This document shows, one piece after another, positions 45,153-52,976 of a stretch of DNA of 64,000 bases; the first letter of the stretch is position 1; each line of letters starts with the position of its first letter. Origin of the DNA: CAG-273 sp963929915 (GTDB lineage: Bacteria; Bacillota; Clostridia; TANB77; CAG-508); assembly GCA_963929915.1 (NCBI GenBank), contig CAWVJY010000008.1, forward strand, positions 232,645-296,644. Reading direction: 5' to 3'. The position numbers and the translations under genes are program-made. The notes beneath the pieces were generated by a model, which was not told the origin of the DNA, searched no databases, and saw only the letters and a program-made list of their open reading frames with translations.

Positions 45153-46373
45153 ATGAAAAATTTAAAAAAAATTGCTATTATTATTTTCCTATTTCTATTT
45201 TACATTTATGTTTGCAATATTACTTTACTTCCCAGTAGTTATATTATGATGCAAGGAGAAACTTTTCAAATTCCCATGGTTTTAGGTCTTTCCTTGCAAG
45301 AAAATAATTCTTATGCTACCTTGCAAACAGCTAGTTCTTTAAATAAAACAAAGGTAAATGAAGTAGGAAAAATTGATTTAAATTTAAGTTTATTTCAATT
45401 ATTGACAGTAAAAAATATTCAAGTGAATGTTATTCCTAAAACAACAGTAGTTCCTGTAGGAGCTGCTATTGGAATGAAATTATATACAGATGGTGTTTTG
45501 GTAGTAGGTATGTCAGAGATTGAAGGCAAAAAGCCATATGAAAATTCTGGCATTCAAGAAGGTGATAGAATTATTCAAATTAACCAAAATGATATTGATA
45601 ATACAGAAGATTTAATGCAAGTAGTAAATGAATGTAATGGACAAGAAATTACAGTAAAATATGTTAGAGAAGAAGAAACAATTACTACTAGTATGACACC
45701 TGTAAAGAATGGAGACAATCAATATAAATTAGGATTATGGGTAAGAGATGCTGCAGCAGGTGTTGGAACTATGACTTTTTATGAACCATCTACCAAAATG
45801 TTTGCAACTTTAGGGCATGGAATTTTTGATATAGATACCTCTGAATTAATTAAAATTGAAAATGGAGAGTTAGTAACTACCAATATTCTTTCTATTAGTA
45901 AAGGTGAAAAAGGAAAACCAGGAGAAATTAGAGGAACCATAGAATCTGGTTACACCATAGGAGAAATTTCTAAAAATACAAATTTTGGCGTTTTTGGAAT
46001 GTTAACAAAACCTTCTTATCTTTCTATAACAGAAGAAAATGCCATGGAAGTATGCTTAAGGGAAGAAATACAAACAGGAAAAGCTCAAATTATTTGTGAA
46101 CTGGAAAATGGCAAAAGAGAGTACTATGATATAGAAATACAAAAAATATTTTTAAATAATAATCAGGACAATAAAAGTATGTTAATAAAAGTAACAGATG
46201 AAAGACTGTTAGAAAAAACAGGAGGAATTATTCAAGGAATGAGTGGAGCACCTATTATTCAAAACGGAAAGTTTGTAGGAGCTGTTACTCATGTACTAGT
46301 AAATGATCCTACTATGGGATACGGCGTATTTGCAGATATTATGTTAAAACAAATGAAAGAAGTAGATTATTAA
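45153..46373 (+). CDS. spoIVB: SpoIVB peptidase (S55 family)
   Basis: Serine protease made in the forespore that signals to the mother cell by cleaving SpoIVFA and so activating pro-sigma-K processing. The order is a signal anchor (residues 4-22), PDZ domain (about 115-190, GIQEGDRIIQINQNDI), and S55 domain with GTMTFYEPSTKMFATLGHGI (catalytic His) and GGIIQGMSGAPIIQNGKFVGAVTHVLVNDPTMGYGVF (catalytic Ser). About 406 residues from ATG 45153, which has AAGGAG. The earlier ATG at 45123 has no such site. Direct evidence that the host forms spores. Confidence 0.94.
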   Translation: MKNLKKIAIIIFLFLFYIYVCNITLLPSSYIMMQGETFQIPMVLGLSLQENNSYATLQTASSLNKTKVNEVGKIDLNLSLFQLLTVKNIQVNVIPKTTVVPVGAAIGMKLYTDGVLVVGMSEIEGKKPYENSGIQEGDRIIQINQNDIDNTEDLMQVVNECNGQEITVKYVREEETITTSMTPVKNGDNQYKLGLWVRDAAAGVGTMTFYEPSTKMFATLGHGIFDIDTSELIKIENGELVTTNILSISKGEKGKPGEIRGTIESGYTIGEISKNTNFGVFGMLTKPSYLSITEENAMEVCLREEIQTGKAQIICELENGKREYYDIEIQKIFLNNNQDNKSMLIKVTDERLLEKTGGIIQGMSGAPIIQNGKFVGAVTHVLVNDPTMGYGVFADIMLKQMKEVDY

Positions 46374-46518
46374 AAATATAATGAATGGAAAAATATAAGG
46401 AAAATATAAATTGAACTTCTTATTGTAAAATAAACTAGTAACAAAATACGATTAAGATTAAAAGAAAATATAAAATTTAAAGTAATAAAAGAATGAATGA
46501 GAAATGAGGGAAGAACAA

Positions 46519-47661
46519 ATGAAAAGAAATAAAAACATAAAAATTTTAATTATTTTGCTGTGTATTATAATGGCTGTTATCTTAGGCTGTTTAATTTATA
46601 TTTCCATTGGGATTAATCATTCTCCTAGTACAAATGAGCTAGAAAATATACAGCAAAATGAACCAACTACATCAACAGAACCACAAAATAATGTAATAGA
46701 AAATGTAGAACAACAAAATATAGTAGAACCAATTTTAAATGAAATTACAAATCCTCAAAACAATCAAACTAGTCAAGAAGTAATTTCTTCTACTTATTAT
46801 TATGGACAGTTAGATGATAATGCCAAAATTATTTATGATGCTTTAAAAGAAAATAAGGAAAATATGAAAACAGGAACCTATGAGCTAGATTTTGAAACTC
46901 AGTTTAATACACTTTTACATACAGAAACAGGAGAACAAGAATTACAAACGGCTTTTCAATCAGCCTGGAATGCTTATTCTTATGATCAAGCAGATTTATT
47001 TTACATAGATTCACAAAAACTAACCTTAATGAATGAATATGTTAATGTAGGAGGAATAGTAACTTATCATATTTCTATAGGACCAGGAGAAAATGAAAAC
47101 TATTTATTAGATACTTTTCAAGAAGCAGGAAGTATAGAACAAGCAGAAAGTTATATTCAAAATATTGTAGACCAAATTGTGGAACAAACGCAAAATGACT
47201 CTGTAGTGGAAAAGGCAAGAAGAATTCACAATTGGTTAGTAAGCTCAGTAAGCTATGAAGAATCTGAAGAAAATAAAAATCGTTTTGAAATTTATGGAGC
47301 ACTTCATGACCAAAGGGCAGTTTGTGAAGGATATGCCAGAAGTTTTAAATATTTAATGGAAAAAGTAGGAGTCCCTTGTGTTTTAGTGTCTGGAACGGGA
47401 ACTAATTCAGAAGGAAAATCAGAAAGCCATGCATGGAATTACATGCAAGTGAATAATGAGTGGTATGCAGTAGATGTTACATGGGATGACCCTGTAGTAG
47501 TGGGAGGAGAAACTCCAGGTACAAATACTTTATATCGTTACTTTTTAAAAGGATCAGAAGAATTTTACAAAGACCATAAAGAAGAAAATATTATTTCAGA
47601 AAATAGTATGAGTTTTAGATTTCCTACATTATCTACAACAGACTATGAGTTAGATTTTTAA
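46519..47661 (+). CDS. Membrane-anchored transglutaminase-like protein
   Basis: An N-terminal TM helix (residues 5-28) and an Asn/Gln-rich spacer precede a transglutaminase-like cysteine domain. The triad is visible: Cys in RAVCEGYARSFKYLM, His in SESHAWNYMQV, Asp in WYAVDVTWDDP. Such surface proteins crosslink or cleave peptides, or act in the spore or cell envelope. The substrate is unknown. Start ATG 46519 follows GAGGG; an alternative ATG lies at 46504. The 3' end meets the outer arms of element B2. Confidence 0.85.
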   Translation: MKRNKNIKILIILLCIIMAVILGCLIYISIGINHSPSTNELENIQQNEPTTSTEPQNNVIENVEQQNIVEPILNEITNPQNNQTSQEVISSTYYYGQLDDNAKIIYDALKENKENMKTGTYELDFETQFNTLLHTETGEQELQTAFQSAWNAYSYDQADLFYIDSQKLTLMNEYVNVGGIVTYHISIGPGENENYLLDTFQEAGSIEQAESYIQNIVDQIVEQTQNDSVVEKARRIHNWLVSSVSYEESEENKNRFEIYGALHDQRAVCEGYARSFKYLMEKVGVPCVLVSGTGTNSEGKSESHAWNYMQVNNEWYAVDVTWDDPVVVGGETPGTNTLYRYFLKGSEEFYKDHKEENIISENSMSFRFPTLSTTDYELDF

Positions 47662-47700
47662 AATAAGAAACTGTTCTAAAATAGAATAAATTTATTTTAA

Positions 47701-47843
47701 AAAAGTATTAGGATTGTCTTTTTCAATTTTTAAAGCCTTTCCCCTTTTGGACATCTGTACCTCGGCATAAATGCCTCGAACAGCTGTCACAATGGTCGCC
47801 CACGCAAGGCATAAAAATCTCAAAAGACAATCCTAATACTTTT
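47701..47843. repeat. Element B, copy 2, inside a convergent-gene palindrome
   Basis: Arms AAAAGTATTAGGATTGTCTT.. (47701-47722) and complement (47822-47843) are perfect over 22 bases. The core is nearly identical to copy 1, but the CGGCATAAATGCC hairpin has A-T where copy 1 has G-C. The element lies inside a second inverted repeat, AAATAAGAAACTGT-CTAAAA and TTTTAG-ACAGTTTCTTATTT, that spans the ends of the two converging genes and may be their bidirectional terminator. Confidence 0.8.
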
Positions 47844-47878
47844 ATTATACATTATATATTTTTAGGACAGTTTCTTAT

Positions 47879-49270
47879 TTAAGGATCTGTTACAAGCATA
47901 GGTCCAATATTGGTAACTGTTCCTGCACCTAAAGTTAAAACAATATCATCTTTTATCGTATGTTCTTTTAAATAAGTAACAATTTCATCAAAATTAGAAA
48001 TATATAATGCTTTTTTATTGTAAGAACTTAATTTGTCCACTAAATCTTTTGCAGAAACACCATAAATATTATCTTCTCTAGCAGCATAAATATCAGTAAT
48101 AATTATATGGTCAAAATCTAAAAGAGCTTTAGCAAAATCATCTAATAAATTTTTAGTTCTGCTATAAGTATGTGGTTGAAAAACTACCCAAGATTGTCTA
48201 TATTGTTTTTGCTTTAAAGCTTTGCTAGTAGCTAAAATTTCGGTAGGATGATGACCATAATCATCATATACCCTAACCCCTTGATTAAAAGAACCAACAT
48301 ATTCAAATCTTCTGTGTGCACCAGTATATTTTGCTAAACCGTTTTTAATATCTTCTTTTTGAATACCATATTCATGGCAAAGGCTAATACAAGCTAAGGC
48401 ATTCATAACATTATGCATTCCAGGGATAGATAAACGAATAGTTTTATAAAAATTGTTATTATAATATACATCAAAACAAGCAAAGCCATCTTTATTAAAA
48501 GTAATATTTCGAGCAATAAAATTGGCATTTTCGTTCTCTATACCAAAGGTAACAACTTTGCATTTAGCATCCTTTACAATTTTTCTACAATTAGGATCAT
48601 CTGCATTAATAATTAATAAACCATCTTCTGGCAATAAATGTATGTAATTATCAAAAGAAGTAACAATATTTTCTAAGTTACCAAAGTAATCTAAATGGTC
48701 ATTATCAATATTTAAAATAACTTCTGCTTTAGGGAAAAGTTTTAAATAACTTTCTACATATTCACAAGCTTCTATAATAAAATATTCACTACTACCAACA
48801 CGGTAATTACCATGAATTGGTTTTAAATAGGCGCCAACTTGAATAGAAGGATCTTTGTGTGCTTCTAAAAAGCATACAGAAATCATAGAAGTGGTGGTAG
48901 TTTTTCCATGGGTACCTGAAACACAAATACTATTATGGAAAGCTTTTGAAATTTTTCCTAAAAAAGTACCTCTATCAACTAATGGAATATTTAATTCTTT
49001 TGCCCTTACAAGTTCTACATCATTTTGCTTTACTGCAGCACTGTATACAACAAGATCTGCTTTTTCCAAATTTGGTAAATCATGCCCAATGGTAACAGAA
49101 ATTCCGCTATCTATTAATCTTTGTGTAGTTTCAGAAGCAGAAGTATCAGAACCAGTTACATGAAATCCCCAAAACTTTAGAATTTCGGCAATTCCGCTCA
49201 TACTAATTCCGCCAATTCCCACCATATGAATATTTTTATATTGTCTTAACTCTTCTACATTTGCCAACAA
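47879..49270 (-). CDS. murC: UDP-N-acetylmuramate--L-alanine ligase
   Basis: Adds the first stem-peptide residue to UDP-MurNAc in the cytosol. The Rossmann start HMVGIGGISMSGIAEIL and the ATP-binding P-loop SGTHGKTTTTSM (near residue 110) are typical. They are followed by EACEYVESYLKLFP, LNIDNDHLDYFG, HRRFEYVG and DDYGHHPTEI. 463 residues, normal length. The start is TTG at 49270 with AGGGGTG upstream on the minus strand. It converges with the transglutaminase-like gene and diverges from spoVG. Confidence 0.95.
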   Translation of the reverse strand: MLANVEELRQYKNIHMVGIGGISMSGIAEILKFWGFHVTGSDTSASETTQRLIDSGISVTIGHDLPNLEKADLVVYSAAVKQNDVELVRAKELNIPLVDRGTFLGKISKAFHNSICVSGTHGKTTTTSMISVCFLEAHKDPSIQVGAYLKPIHGNYRVGSSEYFIIEACEYVESYLKLFPKAEVILNIDNDHLDYFGNLENIVTSFDNYIHLLPEDGLLIINADDPNCRKIVKDAKCKVVTFGIENENANFIARNITFNKDGFACFDVYYNNNFYKTIRLSIPGMHNVMNALACISLCHEYGIQKEDIKNGLAKYTGAHRRFEYVGSFNQGVRVYDDYGHHPTEILATSKALKQKQYRQSWVVFQPHTYSRTKNLLDDFAKALLDFDHIIITDIYAAREDNIYGVSAKDLVDKLSSYNKKALYISNFDEIVTYLKEHTIKDDIVLTLGAGTVTNIGPMLVTDP

Positions 49271-49803
49271 AATGCACCCCTTTTACTTTTTTCTATTTTA
49301 TTTATAATCAATTTTATTTTTATTAAAATGTTTGACAATCTAATTTTGCTAATTCATATTATTTTTTCTTACTTAGATAAAAAATAATATGAATATCTAA
49401 TATATCTTCCACATTATATACTTTCTATTAAGAATTTTCAACACTTTTGCTGATTTTTATACAATAACTCTTTAAATTTCCGTTTTAATTCTAACAAATA
49501 GATAATAGGAAAAAGTTGTTTGTGGAAGATAAAAGTAAAAAAATATATATATAATAAAATAATTTAAGATATAGTAAAAAACTGGTATATTATATGTAAA
49601 AAATAAAAAAATGTGAAAACAAGAAGGTAAAGGCAAAAATCAAAAATATGAAATTAAAAAGTAAAGGGAAAAATAAAATAAAAAATAAAATCTTTTCAAG
49701 AAAAATTGTAAAATAAAGAAGGAAAAAAGAAAATTGTGGCGAATAATATAAATGTACATAAGAAATGTACAAAAAAATAAACTCGGAAGGATGGTACTTA
49801 AAA
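49271..49803. promoter_or_regulatory. Divergent murC/spoVG intergenic region with a long hairpin
   Basis: No gene is visible in these 533 very AT-rich bases. A perfect 16-bp hairpin (49352-49367 with 49379-49394, arm ATTCATATTATTTTTT) lies near the murC side. TTGACA at 49332-49337 with CATATT 17 bases on could be a plus-strand promoter running into it. A separate 10-bp inverted repeat, ATCTTCCACA (49404) and TGTGGAAGAT (49521), spans the middle. An AGGAAAAA...GGAAGAT pair near 49507-49530 loosely resembles a sigma-H promoter, as known for spoVG; this is weak. Confidence 0.4.
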
Positions 49804-50091
49804 ATGCAAATTACAGATGTACGTTTAAGAAAAGTAAATTCAGAAAACAGAATGAAAGCTGTTGCTTCTGTGACATTTGATAACGAATTTGTTATTCATG
49901 ACATTAAAGTTATTGAAAGTCAAAATGGATTATTTATTGCTATGCCAAGCAGAAAAACTCCTAATGGAGAATTTAAGGATATAGCTCATCCAATCAATGC
50001 TGAAACAAGAGAGAAAATTCAAAAAGCTATATTAGAAGCTTATGAAGCTCCAGAAGCTGAAGGAACTTCAGATACAGAATCAGCAGAATAA
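49804..50091 (+). CDS. spoVG: Septation/regulatory protein SpoVG
   Basis: Small RNA/DNA-binding regulator widespread in Firmicutes. The conserved start MQITDVRLRKVNSENRMKAVASVTFDNEFVIHDIKV and the block IAMPSRKTPNGEFKDIAHPI are unmistakable. 95 residues. I use ATG 49804, where the conserved sequence begins and GGAAGGATGG lies upstream, not the earlier ATG at 49765. The acidic tail (EAPEAEGTSDTESAE) is typical. A terminator follows. Confidence 0.96.
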   Translation: MQITDVRLRKVNSENRMKAVASVTFDNEFVIHDIKVIESQNGLFIAMPSRKTPNGEFKDIAHPINAETREKIQKAILEAYEAPEAEGTSDTESAE

Positions 50092-50097
50092 TAAAAT

Positions 50098-50157
50098 AAA
50101 AGAGAAGCTTAAAAACTATTACCAAAAGTAATTAGGGAGAAAAAGTTTCTCTTTTTT
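50098..50157 (+). terminator. Terminator after spoVG
   Basis: AAAAGAGAAGCTT and AAGTTTCTCTTTT pair across a 35-base loop, ending in TTTTTTGTT. The stem is slightly imperfect and the loop long, so it may be a two-state structure. Confidence 0.55.
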
Positions 50158-50251
50158 GTTGCTGAAAATATATTGATTAAAGTAAGAAATAAATTCATTA
50201 TAGAGAGGAAAAATATAATAGGAATCAAACAATTTTCTTATTTAAGATAAT

Positions 50252-50285
50252 AAAAAATAGAAAGAGTAGATTTTCTACTCTTTCT
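50252..50285 (-). terminator. Terminator of the minus-strand 67-aa gene
   Basis: Perfect 12-bp stem AGAAAGAGTAGA / TCTACTCTTTCT with a 3-base loop. On the minus strand it is followed by a T-run (CTATTTTTTA), 11 bases past the stop codon. Confidence 0.8.
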
Positions 50286-50295
50286 GTATAAAGGA

Positions 50296-50499
50296 TTAAG
50301 CTAACACCAAAGCATAGGAGCCAGGAGCAAGTTGAATTTCTCTTAAAACTCTTCCTCCTAGTTGCTTTTTTTCTGCGGATAGATAATCTCCATTTACGAA
50401 GATTACCTTGGGATTGAGAAACAGATTACGCATCATTTCGTTCTTTTTCTGGGACTCCAAATACTCAGCTTCATTCTGAGTTAGTGCAGGAAACGGCAT
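50296..50499 (-). CDS. Unrecognised small protein (67 aa), higher GC
   Basis: Family not recognised. Soluble, with an N-terminal polar helix (TQNEAEYLESQKKNEMMRNLF) and a C-terminal strand region. A good Shine-Dalgarno (AAAAAGGAGAGAG) precedes the ATG and a strong terminator follows, so it is expressed as a single gene. GC and codon use are visibly higher than in the neighbours (CTG, GCG, ACG codons). This is shared with the next minus-strand gene and suggests a common foreign origin. Confidence 0.65.
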   Translation of the reverse strand: MPFPALTQNEAEYLESQKKNEMMRNLFLNPKVIFVNGDYLSAEKKQLGGRVLREIQLAPGSYALVLA

Positions 50500-50630
50500 T
50501 AAACTCTCTCCTTTTTATATAAAATTCCTGCTTTTACAGGATACTATTATTATATCACAAAATAAAAGAAAAAGCAAAAAAATTAGAAATTTTTACCAAA
50601 ATAAATTAGCAATATTTGTAAATTTAAAAA

Positions 50631-50657
50631 TCCCCTCCTCAAAAAAGGGGAGGGGAA
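50631..50657 (-). terminator. Terminator of the minus-strand 126-aa gene
   Basis: CCCCTCC and GGAGGGG form a GC-rich stem around an A-rich loop. Read on the minus strand it is followed by ATTTTTAAATT. It lies 11 bases beyond the stop of the gene at 50668. Confidence 0.75.
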
Positions 50658-50667
50658 AAGAGAGATC

Positions 50668-51048
50668 TTACAGCTGACAGAAGCTATCAAAGAATTCTTG
50701 CAATTTCTTGTAAGTTTTTTCGCTGGGAGGTACCAAAGTAATCTCCAAACTACAATCATTTCCTAAACCAAAGGCTACTGCACAACCTTGTGCTATTGCC
50801 ATATTGTATTTCGTGGCAATCAAGCTCATTTCCCGCACAGAGTCAACTAACACGTGGATGTTAACTCTCACATCGGGCAATAGGGAAATTTGGACTAAAA
50901 TGTTTTGCTTATCGCTATTGGGTACAGGGGTTACTTCTGCTGTCATCATAACAGACTTGATTCCCGTAGGTTCGGAAAACATGAGTAAAATCTTCTGCAA
51001 GGGCATGTTCAGCTGTGCCAGTTTTAACCGAATGTTGAAATTCTCCAT
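50668..51048 (-). CDS. Unrecognised soluble protein (126 aa), higher GC
   Basis: Family not recognised. Starting at the ATG at 51048 (preceded by GAGAGGTG), the product begins MENFNIRLKLAQLNMPLQKI. It alternates hydrophobic strands (VMMTAEVTPVP, ILVQISLLPDVRVNIHVLV) with a Gly-rich turn (GCAVAFGLGNDCSLEITLV), suggesting an alpha/beta fold with two cysteines. A longer frame to 51129 exists, but its leader lacks a ribosome-binding site. GC is higher than the surroundings, as in the 67-aa gene. It does not resemble a retroelement accessory (Avd) protein. Confidence 0.65.
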   Translation of the reverse strand: MENFNIRLKLAQLNMPLQKILLMFSEPTGIKSVMMTAEVTPVPNSDKQNILVQISLLPDVRVNIHVLVDSVREMSLIATKYNMAIAQGCAVAFGLGNDCSLEITLVPPSEKTYKKLQEFFDSFCQL

Positions 51049-51235
51049 TAAAAACACCTCTCTATATATTATGGCAGTTGCCATTACTAGTATTATACCA
51101 CAAAAAGTAAAATCTGTAAAACAGCACAAATTAATTCTAAAATAAAAATTTAAAATTTGAAAAAAGTATTGAAAAGAAAAATGAATAATGGTAAGATAAA
51201 GATAAAGTTAAATCAAAAGAGGAGGAATTAAGAAA

Positions 51236-52627
51236 ATGAACAAAAGTAGTAAAAACGTTGAAGTTTTAGAGAGAGAGAGAGAGTTACACTTTAAGCAAAT
51301 AAAGGAGAAAAGAGGTATCACCCTTATTGCATTGGTTGTAACCATAGTGGTTTTGTTAATTTTAGCAGGAATCACAATCAATATGTTATTTGGAAGTGAT
51401 GGAATATTTAAAGTAGCAGAAGATGCAGGAGATGCATGGAATGAAGCAACAGTAAATGAGCAAGAAAGTTTAGACAACATAGCAGACCAAATAGCAAATT
51501 TAGTAAATGGACAAGCAGGAGGAGATGCAGGAACAGAAGAACCAGAAGAACCATGGATACCACCAACAACAATAGAAGAAGCAATAGAACAAGATAAAAT
51601 ATTTGAAGAAACAAAACAAATAAAAGATAATTATAATAATACCGTAACTGTACCAAAAGGATTTAAGGTAACAGAAGATGCTACAACAGTACCAGAAGGA
51701 ATCGTAATAGAAGACGGAACAGGAACAGAAACAACTACAGGAAACCAATTTGTATGGATACCAGTAGGAACCGTACATAAAGATAGTAATCCAGAAAATG
51801 ATGTAACAATAAAACTAGGAAGATATACATTTGATACAACAGATGGAACACCAACAATGCAACAGGCAGCATTTGAAGGAGATAATGAAAATGATCCTAG
51901 TCAAACTTATGCATCAGATCCACCAGTTACTATAAATTCATATTATAGAGAATTAACAACATATAGAGAAGGAATAGCATCAGATGGAAGAAAAGGCTTA
52001 AATGCAACAGCTAAAAACTTAGCAGGCTTCGTTCAAAGTATAGCAAATAATGGAGGTTATTACATAGCAAGATATGAGGCAAGCTATGGAAGTGGAAGTA
52101 GTACATCAGATTGGAAGCCATTATCAAAAGTATCCACAGGAACACCAAGAGGAGAAGACCAAGATAGTACACCATTAACACAAGGAATGCTATGGAACCA
52201 TGTAACACAATTAGAAGCCTCAAAAATATGCCAGAATATGTATCAGGAAGGAGATACAACAGTAGGAGTAGAAAGTGATTTAGTAAATAGTTATGCATGG
52301 GATACAGCAATCGTGTTTATCCAAAGCATGGATGAAGCAAATAGTAATTATGCAAATGCAAATAGAAATACAACAGGAAATAGAGTTTTAAAGAATACAG
52401 GAGAAACAGGAGATGAAGTATGTAACATATTTGATATGGCAGCAAATATAAAAGAATGGACCACAGAATATTCCACGTACAAGCCTAACAGTGGTGCGGG
52501 CCCTTGCGTTGGCAGAGGAGGCATTTACAACGAATACGGCAGCGACTACACTGCTAACAGGAGCACGTATTATGCGATCACCAGCCGCCTCGATATCAGC
52601 TTTCGAGAGGTGCTTTATGTAAAGTAA
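51236..52627 (+). CDS. Pilin-like protein with FGE/C-type-lectin-like variable C-terminus (probable DGR target)
   Basis: 463 residues. The N-terminus has a type IV prepilin-like signal (KEKRGITLIALVVTIVVLLILAGITI) after a 25-residue leader with Lys-Arg before the Gly. An acidic/Pro linker (GTEEPEEPWIPPTTIEEA) follows. The main domain (about 150-463) resembles formylglycine-generating-enzyme/C-type-lectin folds (FVWIPVGTV, GGYYIARYEASYGSG, NIFDMAANIKEWTTE). The last 50 residues switch abruptly to a higher-GC segment rich in TAC, AAC and AGC codons and end SFREVLYVK, as in targets of diversity-generating retroelements. GGAGGAATT precedes the ATG. No reverse transcriptase is in the window. Confidence 0.78.
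   Translation: MNKSSKNVEVLERERELHFKQIKEKRGITLIALVVTIVVLLILAGITINMLFGSDGIFKVAEDAGDAWNEATVNEQESLDNIADQIANLVNGQAGGDAGTEEPEEPWIPPTTIEEAIEQDKIFEETKQIKDNYNNTVTVPKGFKVTEDATTVPEGIVIEDGTGTETTTGNQFVWIPVGTVHKDSNPENDVTIKLGRYTFDTTDGTPTMQQAAFEGDNENDPSQTYASDPPVTINSYYRELTTYREGIASDGRKGLNATAKNLAGFVQSIANNGGYYIARYEASYGSGSSTSDWKPLSKVSTGTPRGEDQDSTPLTQGMLWNHVTQLEASKICQNMYQEGDTTVGVESDLVNSYAWDTAIVFIQSMDEANSNYANANRNTTGNRVLKNTGETGDEVCNIFDMAANIKEWTTEYSTYKPNSGAGPCVGRGGIYNEYGSDYTANRSTYYAITSRLDISFREVLYVK
52478..52600 (+). other. Probable DGR variable region (VR)
   Basis: Within the gene's 3' end, GC rises sharply and codons become TAC, AAC, AGC, GGC, GAC, ACG and CGC. The neighbouring gene body uses AT-rich codons. The position (gene end), the Tyr/Asn/Ser-rich product and the invariant-looking 3' flank (ATCAGCTTTCGAGAGGTG) fit a region overwritten by adenine-mutagenic retrohoming. 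The template repeat is not in this window. Confidence 0.6.
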
Positions 52628-52632
52628 CACTG

Positions 52633-52647
52633 ACCACTGGTAGTGGT
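52633..52647 (+). other. Hairpin just downstream of the variable region
   Basis: ACCACT, loop GGT, AGTGGT, 6 bases after the stop codon. Short DNA hairpins or cruciforms immediately downstream of the VR are a known requirement for efficient retrohoming in the best-studied DGR. The stem here is short. Confidence 0.45.
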
Positions 52648-52671
52648 AACTAGTTTTAAGAAGAAAAATAC

Positions 52672-52701
52672 AAAAAAGTCAGCAAAACTGTTGACTTTTT
52701 T
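52672..52701 (+). terminator. Terminator of the DGR-target gene
   Basis: AAAAAAGTCA and TGACTTTTTT form a 10-bp stem across a 10-base loop, ending in T. Its right arm contains the -35 of the next promoter. Confidence 0.8.
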
Positions 52702-52719
52702 GCATTCTCATTATATAAT
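52691..52719 (+). promoter_or_regulatory. S10 operon promoter overlapping the upstream terminator
   Basis: TTGACT (52691-52696), a 17-base spacer and TATAAT (52714-52719) make an almost consensus promoter. The -35 lies in the right arm of the terminator hairpin. Transcription would start near 52726, giving a leader of about 250 bases before rpsJ. Confidence 0.75.
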
Positions 52720-52725
52720 AATAAA

Positions 52726-52976
52726 GCATGTATTTGGCGATGAAGTAAGATGTGGCTACAAATGTAGTAATTAAGCTCATTTGGAGGGAACTCTTATGGA
52801 GTATGTCGTGGCTTAGACCAGGCGGTAAGTTAAAAACAAAAAGCACTTATCCCAAGAATTATCATGCGAGCTTGGGTTTTTATATTGGTAAACAACGAAA
52901 CACCAGGGTGCGTTATAACTTCCGACCAAAATAAAGGCAAAAAAGCCTAGAAAATTTAGAAGGAGGGAATTTTAAA
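52726..52976 (+). ncRNA. Long leader of the ribosomal protein operon, possible attenuator
   Basis: About 250 bases, GC-richer than usual for intergenic DNA here. CCCAAG and CTTGGG around 52853-52880 form a 6-bp stem with a 14-base loop followed by TTTTTA, like an intrinsic terminator. AGGC/GCCT near 52935-52948 forms another hairpin before the rpsJ Shine-Dalgarno (GGAGGG). Ribosomal operons are often controlled by an r-protein binding its leader. No known leader motif is recognised. An open frame across 52752-52934 has no ribosome-binding site or family. Confidence 0.4.

Noticed and set aside
47662..47878. Element B2 as a plain terminator
   Set aside because: A terminator role is possible for the outer arms, but the core recurs at 31.9 kb between unrelated genes, so the element itself is a repeat.
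50668..51048. Avd-type accessory protein of a retroelement
   Set aside because: Avd is a basic helical bundle; this product alternates beta-like strands and is not basic.
51408..51778. Minus-strand frames made of repetitive Leu/Tyr/Cys/Phe
   Set aside because: Shadows produced by the repetitive acidic codons (GAA, CAA, ACA) of the pilin-like gene on the plus strand.
52752..52934. 60-codon open frame in the leader before rpsJ
   Set aside because: No ribosome-binding site, a composition unlike its neighbours and no recognisable family. The region is better read as an untranslated, structured leader.
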